From Lentisphaerota bacterium (lineage in GTDB: Bacteria; Verrucomicrobiota; Lentisphaeria; Oligosphaerales; JAFGRS01), in assembly GCA_012514865.1 (NCBI GenBank), contig JAAYZO010000005.1, positions 1-7,378 of the forward strand: a stretch of DNA of 7,378 nt. The letters run 5' to 3'. The notes beneath the pieces are model-generated. The model made no database searches. It was not told the DNA's origin and saw nothing but the letters and a program-made list of their open reading frames with translations. Positions 1 to 5,617 of the stretch are shown here, one piece after another (the first letter of the stretch is position 1; the number at the start of each line of letters is the position of its first letter). A program made the translations under genes and the position numbers.

Positions 1-10
1 CGCCCCTGAC

Positions 11-82
11 AGGTCAGACAGGTCAGACAGGTCAGACAGGTCAGACAGGTCAGACGGGTCAGACAGGTCAGACGGGTCAGAC
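11..82. repeat. 9-bp tandem repeat array, 8 units
   Basis: Eight head-to-tail 9-bp units run from 11 to 82. Six are AGGTCAGAC and two (56-64, 74-82) are GGGTCAGAC; the only variation is A or G at the first base. A degenerate half unit (CCTGAC) precedes it at 5-10, and GGGGCGGGG follows at 83-91. The unit is a multiple of 3, but no plausible gene reads through it. There are no spacers, so it is not a CRISPR array. It lies about 105 bp beyond the stop codon of the leftmost gene and may continue outside the window. Confidence 0.95.
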
Positions 83-87
83 GGGGC

Positions 88-115
88 GGGGCCGCGCCAC
101 GAGTGGCGTGGCCCC
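88..115. other. strong 12-bp hairpin next to the tandem array
   Basis: Bases 88-99 pair with 104-115 over 12 positions, one of them a G-T wobble (94/109), leaving the tetraloop CGAG. The stem is almost all G-C. Neither strand carries a T-run after it, so it is not a textbook intrinsic terminator. It could still slow or end transcription coming leftwards out of the oxidoreductase gene. Confidence 0.5.
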
Positions 116-151
116 CTCTCCGGCGCCGCCTGGAGCCGGCCCCGCACGGGG

Positions 152-181
152 CTTCCGCCAGACCGGCCGGCCTGGCGGAAG
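152..181 (-). terminator. possible terminator hairpin after the GH109-like gene
   Basis: A perfect 10-bp inverted repeat, CTTCCGCCAG (152-161) against CTGGCGGAAG (172-181), has a 10-base centre containing CCGGCCGG that can pair further. It begins six bases beyond the stop codon of the minus-strand gene, where a terminator is expected. No T-run follows on the minus strand (the next bases are CCCCGTGCGG), so termination without a U-tract, or a role in 3'-end stability, is inferred. Confidence 0.4.
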
Positions 182-186
182 ATCTG

Positions 187-1257
187 TCAGGCGAAGGTGC
201 GCGGGTCGGGGATGGCGACCGGGGCGCCGCCCTTTTCGGCGGAGAGGGTGGCGCAGATGCCGGGGAGGGTGTAGTCCAGGCCGCGGTAGACGTCGATCGG
301 CAGGGGCCGGTCCTGGATCAGGGCGTCGACAAAGTCGTTGAGCATGGCGGCATCGGCACCGCCATGGCCGGCGGCGGCGCTCATGCCCTTGAGGGCGGTT
401 CCGAGCGGCAGGCTGACGCGGCCCTGGAGGTGGGGTATATCGCCGAGGGTAGCGAAGGTGACCGCCTCGGTGGTGCGGGTCTCGAGGGTGCCGCGGGTGC
501 CGAAGACCAGGTAGCGGTGGTAGGCCGGCTCGACGGCATTCTTGAAGCAGGCCAGGAGCTTGATCACGGCGCCCTTCTGCATCGAGACCAGGGCGACGCC
601 GGCGTCCGGCGCCGGGAATTCCGGCTGGACGAGCGAGCCGGTGGTCATGCAGGTGACCGTGGCGGCGCGGTCCTGGAGCATATCGAAGAGCGGCCCGGTC
701 TCGTGGGTGCAGTAGCGAATGGGCGACAGCGAGGCGCGCCAGGTCGGCTGGCCCTGGTCGTCGCGCATGAGGTAGCGTACGTCATGGACGTACTCGCCCT
801 CGAGGTAGTAGGGCGTGCCGATGCGGCCGTCGGCGATCATCTGGCTCCAGGCACGCACGAAGCCCCAGTAGCAGCAGTTCTCCGCGAAGAGGTAGCGCCG
901 GCCGCTGCGGCGGACGGCGCGGACCAGGTCGCGGGCCTCGTCGAGGCTCATCACGGCCGGGACCTCGCAGATGACGTCGCGGCCATGTTCCAGGGCCGCG
1001 ATGCTCTGGGCGGCATGGCAGGGCGCGGGTGAGGCGACCATGACCACATCGAGGGGGTGCTCGAGGAAGCGCTCGAAGCTGTCGTAGGCCGCGGCGAAGC
1101 CCATGCCGCTGGCCTTGAGGTCGGCCAGGATGCTGTCGCGCCGGGCCGGATCGGCGAATTTCGTATCGCAGACCGCCTCGAACCGCAGGTCCGGCCGCCG
1201 CGCCACGAGGTGAAGGAGTCTGCCGCGACCGACACCGACCAGGCCTATCCTGAGCAT
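187..1257 (-). CDS. Gfo/Idh/MocA-fold protein, GH109-like
   Basis: 356 residues. The N-terminus holds a Rossmann NAD(P)-binding fold (residues 3-16, IGLVGVGRGRLLH) and the rest is the usual alpha/beta C-terminal domain. In place of the EKP motif of Gfo/Idh/MocA dehydrogenases, residues 98-100 read EVP, so the usual catalytic lysine is missing. Several landmarks instead match, from memory, GH109 NAD-dependent alpha-N-acetylgalactosaminidases: ENCCYW (126-131), YVHD (156-159), THETGPL (184-190), GHGG followed by D (297-302) and PIDVY (320-324). Known GH109 enzymes remove a terminal sugar by transient NAD oxidation and elimination. This protein is shorter than the characterised GH109 enzyme (about 440 residues) and shows no signal peptide, so it is probably cytoplasmic. 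The ATG at 1257 is preferred over the longer frame because GAGGAG lies 8 bases upstream and the Rossmann strand starts directly. The substrate is unknown; a non-hydrolytic oxidoreductase remains possible. Confidence 0.85.
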   Translation of the reverse strand: MLRIGLVGVGRGRLLHLVARRPDLRFEAVCDTKFADPARRDSILADLKASGMGFAAAYDSFERFLEHPLDVVMVASPAPCHAAQSIAALEHGRDVICEVPAVMSLDEARDLVRAVRRSGRRYLFAENCCYWGFVRAWSQMIADGRIGTPYYLEGEYVHDVRYLMRDDQGQPTWRASLSPIRYCTHETGPLFDMLQDRAATVTCMTTGSLVQPEFPAPDAGVALVSMQKGAVIKLLACFKNAVEPAYHRYLVFGTRGTLETRTTEAVTFATLGDIPHLQGRVSLPLGTALKGMSAAAGHGGADAAMLNDFVDALIQDRPLPIDVYRGLDYTLPGICATLSAEKGGAPVAIPDPRTFA

Positions 1258-1350
1258 GGCTGACACTCCTCGTTTGCTGCTCCTGCCGGCTGTGCCGCGA
1301 CGGCGGCCGTGCCGGCCTGACCCCATTCACGCGCCGCATAGCGGCTCCCG

Positions 1351-1356
1351 ACTATA
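1351..1356 (-). promoter_or_regulatory. -10-like TATAGT box, minus strand
   Basis: Read on the minus strand, 1356-1351 is TATAGT, about 94 bases upstream of the start codon of the GH109-like gene. No good -35 hexamer sits 16-18 bases upstream (the best there is CAGACG), so the assignment rests on the -10 match and position only. It forms a divergent pair with the plus-strand TATAGT at 1401. Confidence 0.3.
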
Positions 1357-1400
1357 GCGCCTCGGCGGCTCCGCGTCTGGCGCCGGTACTCTTCGACGCC

Positions 1401-1406
1401 TATAGT
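1401..1406 (+). promoter_or_regulatory. -10-like TATAGT box upstream of ribBA
   Basis: TATAGT at 1401-1406 lies inside the 10-mer GCCTATAGTA, which recurs exactly at 5058-5067 in the promoter of the small basic gene. The -35 region here is weak. If used, transcription would start near 1412 and leave a leader of about 275 bases before the ribBA GTG. This is the best promoter candidate for the ribBA-ribH-nusB-ftsY operon that I can see. Confidence 0.4.
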
Positions 1407-1686
1407 AAGCCCCGCTGGTGCGCCGGCGGCCGTGTCGCCCGCGCGGCGGCCTTCCATCCGGCCGGGCCCGACGCGGGCGCCGTCGATACCCGCGGCAGCG
1501 TCCGCACGCTGCGGCAGGGCGCGGTCGGGTCGGGCGGCCAGAGCCGCCATCAGGCGGTTCGGCGGACTGTCAGGGCGGTCCGCGGCCCTATCGCGGGCGT
1601 GTCCGCCCGGTCCCTGCACAGGCACCTTGTAGAGAGCGGCGGTTCCGGGAGCGTGTCTCCCGAGGGCCGCGACGCCGAGGGTCAGC
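1407..1686 (+). other. long hairpin-rich leader of ribBA, no gene
   Basis: No plausible reading frame lies here. Several stable hairpins occur in the ribBA sense: GCAGCGT/ACGCTGC at 1495-1501/1506-1512 with loop CCGC; GGCGGC/GCCGCC at 1533-1538/1543-1548 with loop CAGA; a composite stem with GGGCGG/CCGCCC (1573-1578/1603-1608) outside CCGCG/CGCGG (1580-1584/1592-1596); and CGGGAG/CTCCCG (1646-1651/1657-1662) inside GCGGC/GCCGC (1636-1640/1666-1670). The last ends just before the ribosome-binding site (GAGGG, 1677-1681). I looked for the conserved blocks of the FMN (RFN) riboswitch that often controls riboflavin genes and did not find them. The leader may regulate translation, or may be only GC-rich spacer. 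Confidence 0.4.
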
Positions 1687-2871
1687 GTGAACACCACTGA
1701 GGAACTGATTGCCGCCATTGGTGCCGGTGAGATGGTCGTCATCACCGACGACGAGGCGCGTGAGAACGAGGGCGACCTGGTCATGGCCGCCGAGCGGATC
1801 ACGCCGGAGGCGGTGAACTTCATGGCGCGGTTTGGCCGCGGCCTGGTCTGTGTGCCGATCACGCGGGCCCGCGCCGTCCAGCTCGGGCTCTACGAGATGG
1901 GCAGCGGCCGCGACGCCTTCGGGACCAAGTTCACGGTCAGCGCCGATGCCCGCGAGGGCATCACCACCGGCATCAGCGCCTACGACCGCGCCCTGACCAT
2001 CCAGCGCATCGCCGACCCGCGCTGCAGCGCCGCCGACCTGGTGACGCCGGGGCATGTCTTCCCGCTGATCGCCCGCGAGGGCGGCGTCCTGGTGCGCGCC
2101 GGTCATACCGAGGCGACCATCGACCTGGCGCGCCTGGCCGGCCTGTCGCCCTACGGCGTGATCTGCGAGATCATGAAGGACGACGGCACCATGGCGCGGA
2201 TGCCCGACCTGCAGGAGTTCGCCCGTCAGCACGGCCTGAAGATCGGCACCATCGCCGACCTCATACGCTTCCGGCGCCAGACCGAGAGCCTGGTCGATCT
2301 GGTCCAGGTGGTCAAGCTGCCGACGCCGCAGGGGCTCTTCGACCTGCACTGTTACGTCGCCAAGACCGACGGCCGCGAGCATCTGGCCCTGGTGCACGGG
2401 ACCGTCCGCGGCCGCGAGGATGTCCTGGTGCGCGTGCACAGCGAGTGCCTCACCGGCGATGTCTTCCATTCGCAGCGCTGTGACTGCGGCGAACAGCTCG
2501 CCCGCGCCATGGCGATGATCCAGGCCGAGGACTGCGGCGTGGTCGTCTACATGCGCCAGGAGGGCCGCGGCATCGGGCTGAGCAACAAGCTGCACGCCTA
2601 CCACCTGCAGGAGCGCGGCCTGGACACCGTCGAGGCCAACGAGCAGCTCGGCTTCGCGCCGGACCTGCGCGAGTACGGCCTCGGCGCCCAGATCCTGCTG
2701 AACCTCGGCGTCGCCAGCGTGCGGCTGCTGACCAACAACCCGCGCAAGCTGGTCGGCCTCGAGGGCTATGGCCTGCAGATCCACGGCCGGGTGCCCATCG
2801 TGGTGCCGCCCGGGCAGGACAACTGCCGCTACCTGTCGACCAAGAAGGAACGGCTCGGTCACCTGATGTGA
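1687..2871 (+). CDS. ribBA: bifunctional riboflavin enzyme RibBA
   Basis: 394 residues, the usual length for the fused enzyme. Residues 1-205 are 3,4-dihydroxy-2-butanone-4-phosphate synthase, which makes the four-carbon riboflavin precursor from ribulose 5-phosphate: DDEARENEGD (21-30), TTGISAYDRA (93-102) and GHTEA (139-143) are visible. Residues 206-394 are GTP cyclohydrolase II: zinc ligands C254, C265 and C267 in SECLTGDVFHSQRCDCG, RQEGRGIGL (290-298), a tyrosine at 305, D326/R328 and LTNNPRK (348-354). All expected active-site motifs are present, so both activities are likely. The start is GTG at 1687 with GAGGG five bases upstream; the DHBP synthase domain begins directly after it. It opens a cytoplasmic operon, with ribH following after 43 bases. 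Confidence 0.97.
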   Translation: MNTTEELIAAIGAGEMVVITDDEARENEGDLVMAAERITPEAVNFMARFGRGLVCVPITRARAVQLGLYEMGSGRDAFGTKFTVSADAREGITTGISAYDRALTIQRIADPRCSAADLVTPGHVFPLIAREGGVLVRAGHTEATIDLARLAGLSPYGVICEIMKDDGTMARMPDLQEFARQHGLKIGTIADLIRFRRQTESLVDLVQVVKLPTPQGLFDLHCYVAKTDGREHLALVHGTVRGREDVLVRVHSECLTGDVFHSQRCDCGEQLARAMAMIQAEDCGVVVYMRQEGRGIGLSNKLHAYHLQERGLDTVEANEQLGFAPDLREYGLGAQILLNLGVASVRLLTNNPRKLVGLEGYGLQIHGRVPIVVPPGQDNCRYLSTKKERLGHLM

Positions 2872-2914
2872 GGCCCGGCAGACGGGCGACCCGACCGGGG
2901 GAAAGGACCCACCC

Positions 2915-3403
2915 ATGAGTCACGACGACGGCAAGACCTACGAGGGCATGCTGCGGGCCGACGGCCTGCGCTTCGGCATCGTCTGCAGCCGCTTCAACGA
3001 GTTCTTCGTCAGCAAGCTGCTCGAGGGCGCCCGTGACGCGATTGTGCGTCATGGCGGCCGCGCTGCCGACATCGAGGTGGCCTGGGTCCCCGGGTCGTTC
3101 GAGATACCGTTGGTGGCGAAGCGCCTGGCGGCGAGCCGCCGCTACGATGCCGTGATCGCGCTGGGTGTGGTCATTCAGGGCTCGACGGCCCATGCCCAGT
3201 ACATCAATGCCGAGGTCTCCAAGGGCCTGGCGCAGATCGGCCTGCAGGAGGACCTGCCGGTGATCTACGGCGTGGTCACCACCGAGTCGATCGAGCAGGC
3301 CATCGAGCGTTCCGGCACCAAGGCCGGCAACCGCGGCGCCAGTGCCGCCGTGGCGGCCATCGAGATGGCCAATCTGATGAAGGACCTGCCCAAGGCGCCA
3401 TGA
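2915..3403 (+). CDS. ribH: 6,7-dimethyl-8-ribityllumazine synthase
   Basis: 162 residues, normal for the family. It condenses the RibA-derived ribitylaminouracil with dihydroxybutanone phosphate to give lumazine, the penultimate step to riboflavin, usually as a large cytoplasmic homo-oligomer. Motifs: SRFNEF (25-30), VPGSFEIPLVAKRLA (58-72), GVVIQGSTAH (84-93) with the catalytic-type histidine H93, and the phosphate-binding end GTKAGNRGASAA (134-145). The loop residue at 88 is Gln where many homologs have Arg (GxxIRGxTxH); the other substrate-binding positions look intact. ATG at 2915 follows AGGA (2904-2907) by seven bases. The gene overlaps nusB by ATGA, so the two are probably translationally coupled. 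Confidence 0.96.
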   Translation: MSHDDGKTYEGMLRADGLRFGIVCSRFNEFFVSKLLEGARDAIVRHGGRAADIEVAWVPGSFEIPLVAKRLAASRRYDAVIALGVVIQGSTAHAQYINAEVSKGLAQIGLQEDLPVIYGVVTTESIEQAIERSGTKAGNRGASAAVAAIEMANLMKDLPKAP

Positions 3404-3927
3404 GCGACTCCCTGACAGATGCCGATGCGGCACGGATCGAACGCTACCGTCGGGAACGGCAGTTCGGCCGCCGCTGCGCCCTGCAGTACCTCTACCAGGC
3501 GGATGTCCAGGACGACTGGGGCAACGTCAGCCGCCAGATCGGGCTGCTCAAGGCCCAGGTCTGTGACCTCGACGACGCCCTCGAGGGCAGCTCGTTCGAC
3601 CACGCCTGGGCGTATGCCGAACGCCTCATCCGCGGCGTCCTCGAGCATCGCCAGGAACTCGACGAGCGCATCGCCGCACGGGCGACCAACTGGACCCTGG
3701 CGCGCATGAGCATCATCGACAGGAACATCCTGCGCCTGGCCACCTACGAGCTGTACTGCTGCGAGGACGTCCCCGGCCTGACCGCCCTCGACGAGGGCGT
3801 CGAGCTGGCCAAGGCCTTCGGTCACGCCGACTCGAGCCGCTTCGTCAACGGCGTCCTCGACCGCCTCTGGCGCGACCGCCCGGCCGCCCCCGAGGCGCCG
3901 ACGGGTGCTCCCGGCAAGGAGGCGTGA
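3400..3927 (+). CDS. nusB: transcription antitermination factor NusB
   Basis: 175 residues, somewhat longer than the common 135-160. NusB binds boxA RNA together with S10 (NusE) and helps RNA polymerase read through rRNA operons. The all-helical core starts near residue 18 (RRERQFGRRCALQYLYQAD), after a polar N-terminal extension. The diagnostic C-terminal block is clear: WTLARMSIIDRNILRLATYEL (98-118), DEGVELAKAFG (131-141) and FVNGVLDRLWRD (148-159). A Pro/Ala-rich tail of about 15 residues follows the last helix. The start ATG at 3400 overlaps the ribH stop as ATGA and has only a weak upstream AAGG, which fits translational coupling. The ribosome-binding site for ftsY lies within its last codons. 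Confidence 0.95.
   Translation: MSDSLTDADAARIERYRRERQFGRRCALQYLYQADVQDDWGNVSRQIGLLKAQVCDLDDALEGSSFDHAWAYAERLIRGVLEHRQELDERIAARATNWTLARMSIIDRNILRLATYELYCCEDVPGLTALDEGVELAKAFGHADSSRFVNGVLDRLWRDRPAAPEAPTGAPGKEA
3916..3922 (+). promoter_or_regulatory. ribosome-binding site of ftsY inside the nusB end
   Basis: AAGGAGG is a full Shine-Dalgarno sequence. It lies four bases before the ATG at 3927 but only one base before the in-frame GTG at 3924, so it decides the ftsY start in favour of ATG 3927. It is the strongest ribosome-binding site in the window and is embedded in the last codons of nusB. Confidence 0.85.
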
Positions 3928-4844
3928 TGGCCTCGATCTTCCGCATCTTCCAGCACGGCCTGCAGCGCACCAAGGCCGGCCTCATGCGGCGGCTGCAGGC
4001 GATCTTCTCCGATACCAGCGCCTGGACCGAGGAGACCTACGAGCAGCTCGAGGCGGCTCTGATCAGCACCGACCTCGGCGCCGAGATCAGCACCCGCCTC
4101 GTCAGCGATATCCGCGACCGCTACGAGCGCGGCCTCATCGCCACCACCAGCGACGTGCTGGCCGTCGGCCGCGAGACCGTGCTCGACCTGCTGCGGCCCG
4201 GCGACGTACCGCCGGTGCACCGCAACCCGGATGGCCCGACCGTGATCCTCGTGGTCGGCGTCAATGGCAGCGGCAAGACCACCACGGTGGCCAAGCTGGC
4301 GTACCACTTCCGCGAGCAGGGCCAGTCGGTGCTCCTGGCGGCGGGCGACACCTACCGCGCCGCCGGCATCGAGCAGCTCCAGATCTGGGGCCAGCGCGTC
4401 GGCTGCGCGGTCGTCGCCGGCAAGCAGGGCGGCGATGCTGCCGCGGTCGCCTACGACGCCACCACCGCCGCCGTTCAGCGCGGCAGCCAGGTGCTCCTCA
4501 TCGACACGGCCGGCCGCCAGCACACCCGGCGCGGCCTCATGGACGAGCTGGCCAAGACCGGCCGCAGCATCGACAAGGCCCTCCCCGGCGCCCCCCATGA
4601 GGTCTGGCTCACCGTCGATTCCTCCACCGGCACCAACGCCCTGGTTCAGGCGCGCGAGTTCGGCCGGCTCTTCCAGATCACCGGGCTGATCCTCACCAAA
4701 CTCGACGGCTCCGGCAAGGGCGGCGTCGTCGTCGCGATCCGCCAGGAACTCGGCTATCCGGTGCGCTTCGTCGGTCTCGGCGAGGCCCTCGACGACCTGC
4801 AGCCCTTCGACGCCGAGATGTTCGCCCGCGCCCTCTTCGAGTGA
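3927..4844 (+). CDS. ftsY: signal recognition particle receptor FtsY
   Basis: 305 residues: the NG core only, without the long acidic A domain of E. coli FtsY. FtsY is the membrane-associated SRP-type GTPase that receives ribosome-SRP complexes and hands them to the translocon. Residues 4-27 (FRIFQHG to LQAIF) form a basic amphipathic helix suited to membrane contact, followed by the N-domain helical bundle. The G domain shows the P-loop GVNGSGKTT (111-119), DTYRAA (141-146), DTAGR (193-197), TKLDGSGKGG (257-266) and the closing VGLGE with DDLQPFD (282-295). These distinguish it from Ffh, which would carry an M domain. ATG 3927 overlaps the nusB TGA by one base and is set by the AAGGAGG upstream. 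It is the last gene of the ribBA operon. Confidence 0.96.
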   Translation: MASIFRIFQHGLQRTKAGLMRRLQAIFSDTSAWTEETYEQLEAALISTDLGAEISTRLVSDIRDRYERGLIATTSDVLAVGRETVLDLLRPGDVPPVHRNPDGPTVILVVGVNGSGKTTTVAKLAYHFREQGQSVLLAAGDTYRAAGIEQLQIWGQRVGCAVVAGKQGGDAAAVAYDATTAAVQRGSQVLLIDTAGRQHTRRGLMDELAKTGRSIDKALPGAPHEVWLTVDSSTGTNALVQAREFGRLFQITGLILTKLDGSGKGGVVVAIRQELGYPVRFVGLGEALDDLQPFDAEMFARALFE

Positions 4845-4873
4845 GGCGGCCCTGGAGCGGCGGCAGGGCTGTT
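4845..4873 (+). terminator. weak terminator-like hairpin after ftsY
   Basis: GCCCTG (4849-4854) pairs with CAGGGC (4864-4869) around a 9-base loop, and the stem can extend by wobble pairs down to the base after the ftsY stop codon. No T-run follows (TGTTCGAAG), so efficient intrinsic termination is doubtful. Its position at the end of the operon is the main support. Confidence 0.3.
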
Positions 4874-4900
4874 CGAAGATCGCGTCGGCGCTCACTCGGT

Positions 4901-5000
4901 CACCCTGAAGGGGTGTCAGATCGTAGCCGGGGGTCGCGCGAGAGCACGACCCCCGGGGCCGCGAATCCACGAACCACGCACCCTGAAGGGGTGCCAGAAC
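4901..5000. repeat. duplicated palindromic element flanking a 10-bp stem
   Basis: Two 22-bp direct repeats at 4901-4922 and 4979-5000 agree at 20 of 22 positions. Each starts with the near-palindrome CACCCTGAAGGGGTG (CACCC/GGGTG stem, loop TGAAG) and ends CAGA plus two bases. Between them is a perfect 10-bp inverted repeat, CCGGGGGTCG (4927-4936) against CGACCCCCGG (4947-4956). The block fills the gap between ftsY and the next promoter. The symmetric layout resembles a short interspersed palindromic element; I recall similar intergenic blocks in planctomycete-like genomes but cannot verify that here. Confidence 0.75.
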
Positions 5001-5038
5001 CGGACGTTGAAACAGTCCTGGTGCCGTTGCGGCCCCGC

Positions 5039-5066
5039 TGGACATGGCGCTCTGACGGCCTATAGT
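5039..5066 (+). promoter_or_regulatory. sigma70-like promoter of the small basic gene
   Basis: TGGACA (5039-5044, five of six matches to TTGACA) and TATAGT (5061-5066, close to TATAAT) are 16 bases apart. This is the best-formed promoter in the window. Expected start is near 5073, giving a leader of about 72 bases to the ATG at 5145. It lies after the palindromic element that ends the ftsY operon, so the small gene has its own transcription. Confidence 0.6.
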
Positions 5067-5144
5067 ATCGGACTTTGTGACCGCACCGCGTCACGACGTT
5101 GTCATTTATCGACGATTGCCGATAGCAGATCTGAGGATAGAAGC

Positions 5145-5351
5145 ATGGCTACCAGCACCTACCGCAACAAGAACCTGGTTCGCCCCGTCAAGCGTGGCAA
5201 GGCCAAGCGTCAGCGGGTTGCGGCGCAGCGCCGTCGTCTGGTCGCGCTGGGCATTGCCGAGACGGCCGTGGCGAAGATGAACTCGCTGCAGGTCCGCACC
5301 CTCCTGAAGCGCCCGGCCAAGGCCGTCGTCGCCGCCAAGACCGTCCGCTGA
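5145..5351 (+). CDS. small, extremely basic orphan protein
   Basis: 68 residues with 19 Lys/Arg and a single acidic residue (E39). Residues 6-31 are a cationic stretch starting YRNKNLVRPVKRGKAKRQR. Residues 32-57 look like two short helices around LGIAETAVAKMN, ending LLKRP, followed by an Ala/Val/Lys tail. No signal peptide or membrane segment is visible. I cannot assign it to a named family: it does not match S20, S21, L34 or other small ribosomal proteins I know, though its composition suggests RNA or ribosome binding. Support for a real gene: GAGGA (5133-5137) seven bases before the ATG, a good promoter at 5039-5066 and a hairpin with a T-run at 5404-5449. I have an impression of similar proteins in PVC bacteria that I cannot check here. 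The frame stays open upstream, but only ATG 5145 has a ribosome-binding site. Confidence 0.8.
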   Translation: MATSTYRNKNLVRPVKRGKAKRQRVAAQRRRLVALGIAETAVAKMNSLQVRTLLKRPAKAVVAAKTVR

Positions 5352-5369
5352 AGCACCGCCGGGAACCGC

Positions 5370-5388
5370 GGCGCGACGCCATCGCGCC
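5370..5388 (+). other. 7-bp hairpin after the small basic gene
   Basis: GGCGCGA (5370-5376) pairs perfectly with TCGCGCC (5382-5388) around the loop CGCCA, 18 bases beyond the stop codon. No T-run follows. It may protect the 3' end, or may be part of a compound terminator with the hairpin at 5404-5440. Confidence 0.35.
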
Positions 5389-5403
5389 CGTCCTGCGCAC
5401 CAC

Positions 5404-5449
5404 GACCCCGCGCCCACGCCGCCAGGCTGGACGCGGGGTCTACGCTTTT
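5404..5449 (+). terminator. intrinsic terminator of the small basic gene
   Basis: A perfect 9-bp stem, GACCCCGCG (5404-5412) against CGCGGGGTC (5432-5440), encloses a smaller GCC/GGC stem with loop GCCA (5418-5427). Five bases later comes TTTT (5446-5449). GC-rich stem plus T-run, 52 bases after the only upstream stop codon, is the most convincing terminator in the window, although the T-run is short and slightly displaced. Confidence 0.6.
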
Positions 5450-5470
5450 CCCGAGGACGCGTTTGCGCGA

Positions 5471-5569
5471 CCTCACCGGCGCAACCTCGACGGCGTACGG
5501 CGGCCCGGGCGCCTTGAGGAGGTCCACGGCGCCGCCCGTGGACCTGGTTCACCGGCGGCGCGGTGAACC
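5471..5569. other. three contiguous helices, candidate structured RNA
   Basis: No gene is seen here, but three inverted repeats abut with no spacer. Helix A: CCTCA (5471-5475) with TGAGG (5515-5519), continuing as GGCGC/GCGCC (5478-5482/5509-5513). Helix B: AGGTCCACGG (5520-5529) with CCGTGGACCT (5536-5545), loop CGCCGC. Helix C: GGTTCACCG (5546-5554) with CGGTGAACC (5561-5569), loop GCGGCG. Loops B and C are exact reverse complements, so they could form a loop-loop contact. B and C also resemble each other in stem sequence. The region lies just beyond a terminator. I do not recognise it as tmRNA, SRP RNA, RNase P RNA or a known riboswitch. It could also be a palindromic repeat pair at the DNA level, and the strand is unknown. 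Confidence 0.5.
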
Positions 5570-5617
5570 TACTTGCCTGGGGCGTTCCGGGTGCCCACCG
5601 CGGTGAGTCTTGACTTA

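Noticed and set aside
11..82. CRISPR array
   Set aside because: The repeat is 9 bp with no spacers, and no cas genes are present.
103..1032. 309-residue plus-strand open frame
   Set aside because: It is antisense to the GH109-like gene; the translation is Gly/Ala/Val/Asp-rich low complexity, as expected for the complement of a GC-rich gene.
1407..1686. FMN riboswitch before ribBA
   Set aside because: Expected by pathway, but the conserved RFN blocks are not visible.
1588..2916. 442-residue minus-strand open frame opposite ribBA
   Set aside because: The ribBA strand shows complete family motifs over the full length; the antisense frame shows none.
3924..3926. GTG start for ftsY
   Set aside because: It is only one base from the Shine-Dalgarno sequence; ATG at 3927 has acceptable spacing.
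3822..5045. 407-residue minus-strand open frame opposite ftsY
   Set aside because: It is antisense to ftsY and runs into the palindromic element, with no recognisable domain.
5145..5351. Small ribosomal protein (S20, S21 or L34)
   Set aside because: The length and charge fit, but the conserved sequence of these families is absent.
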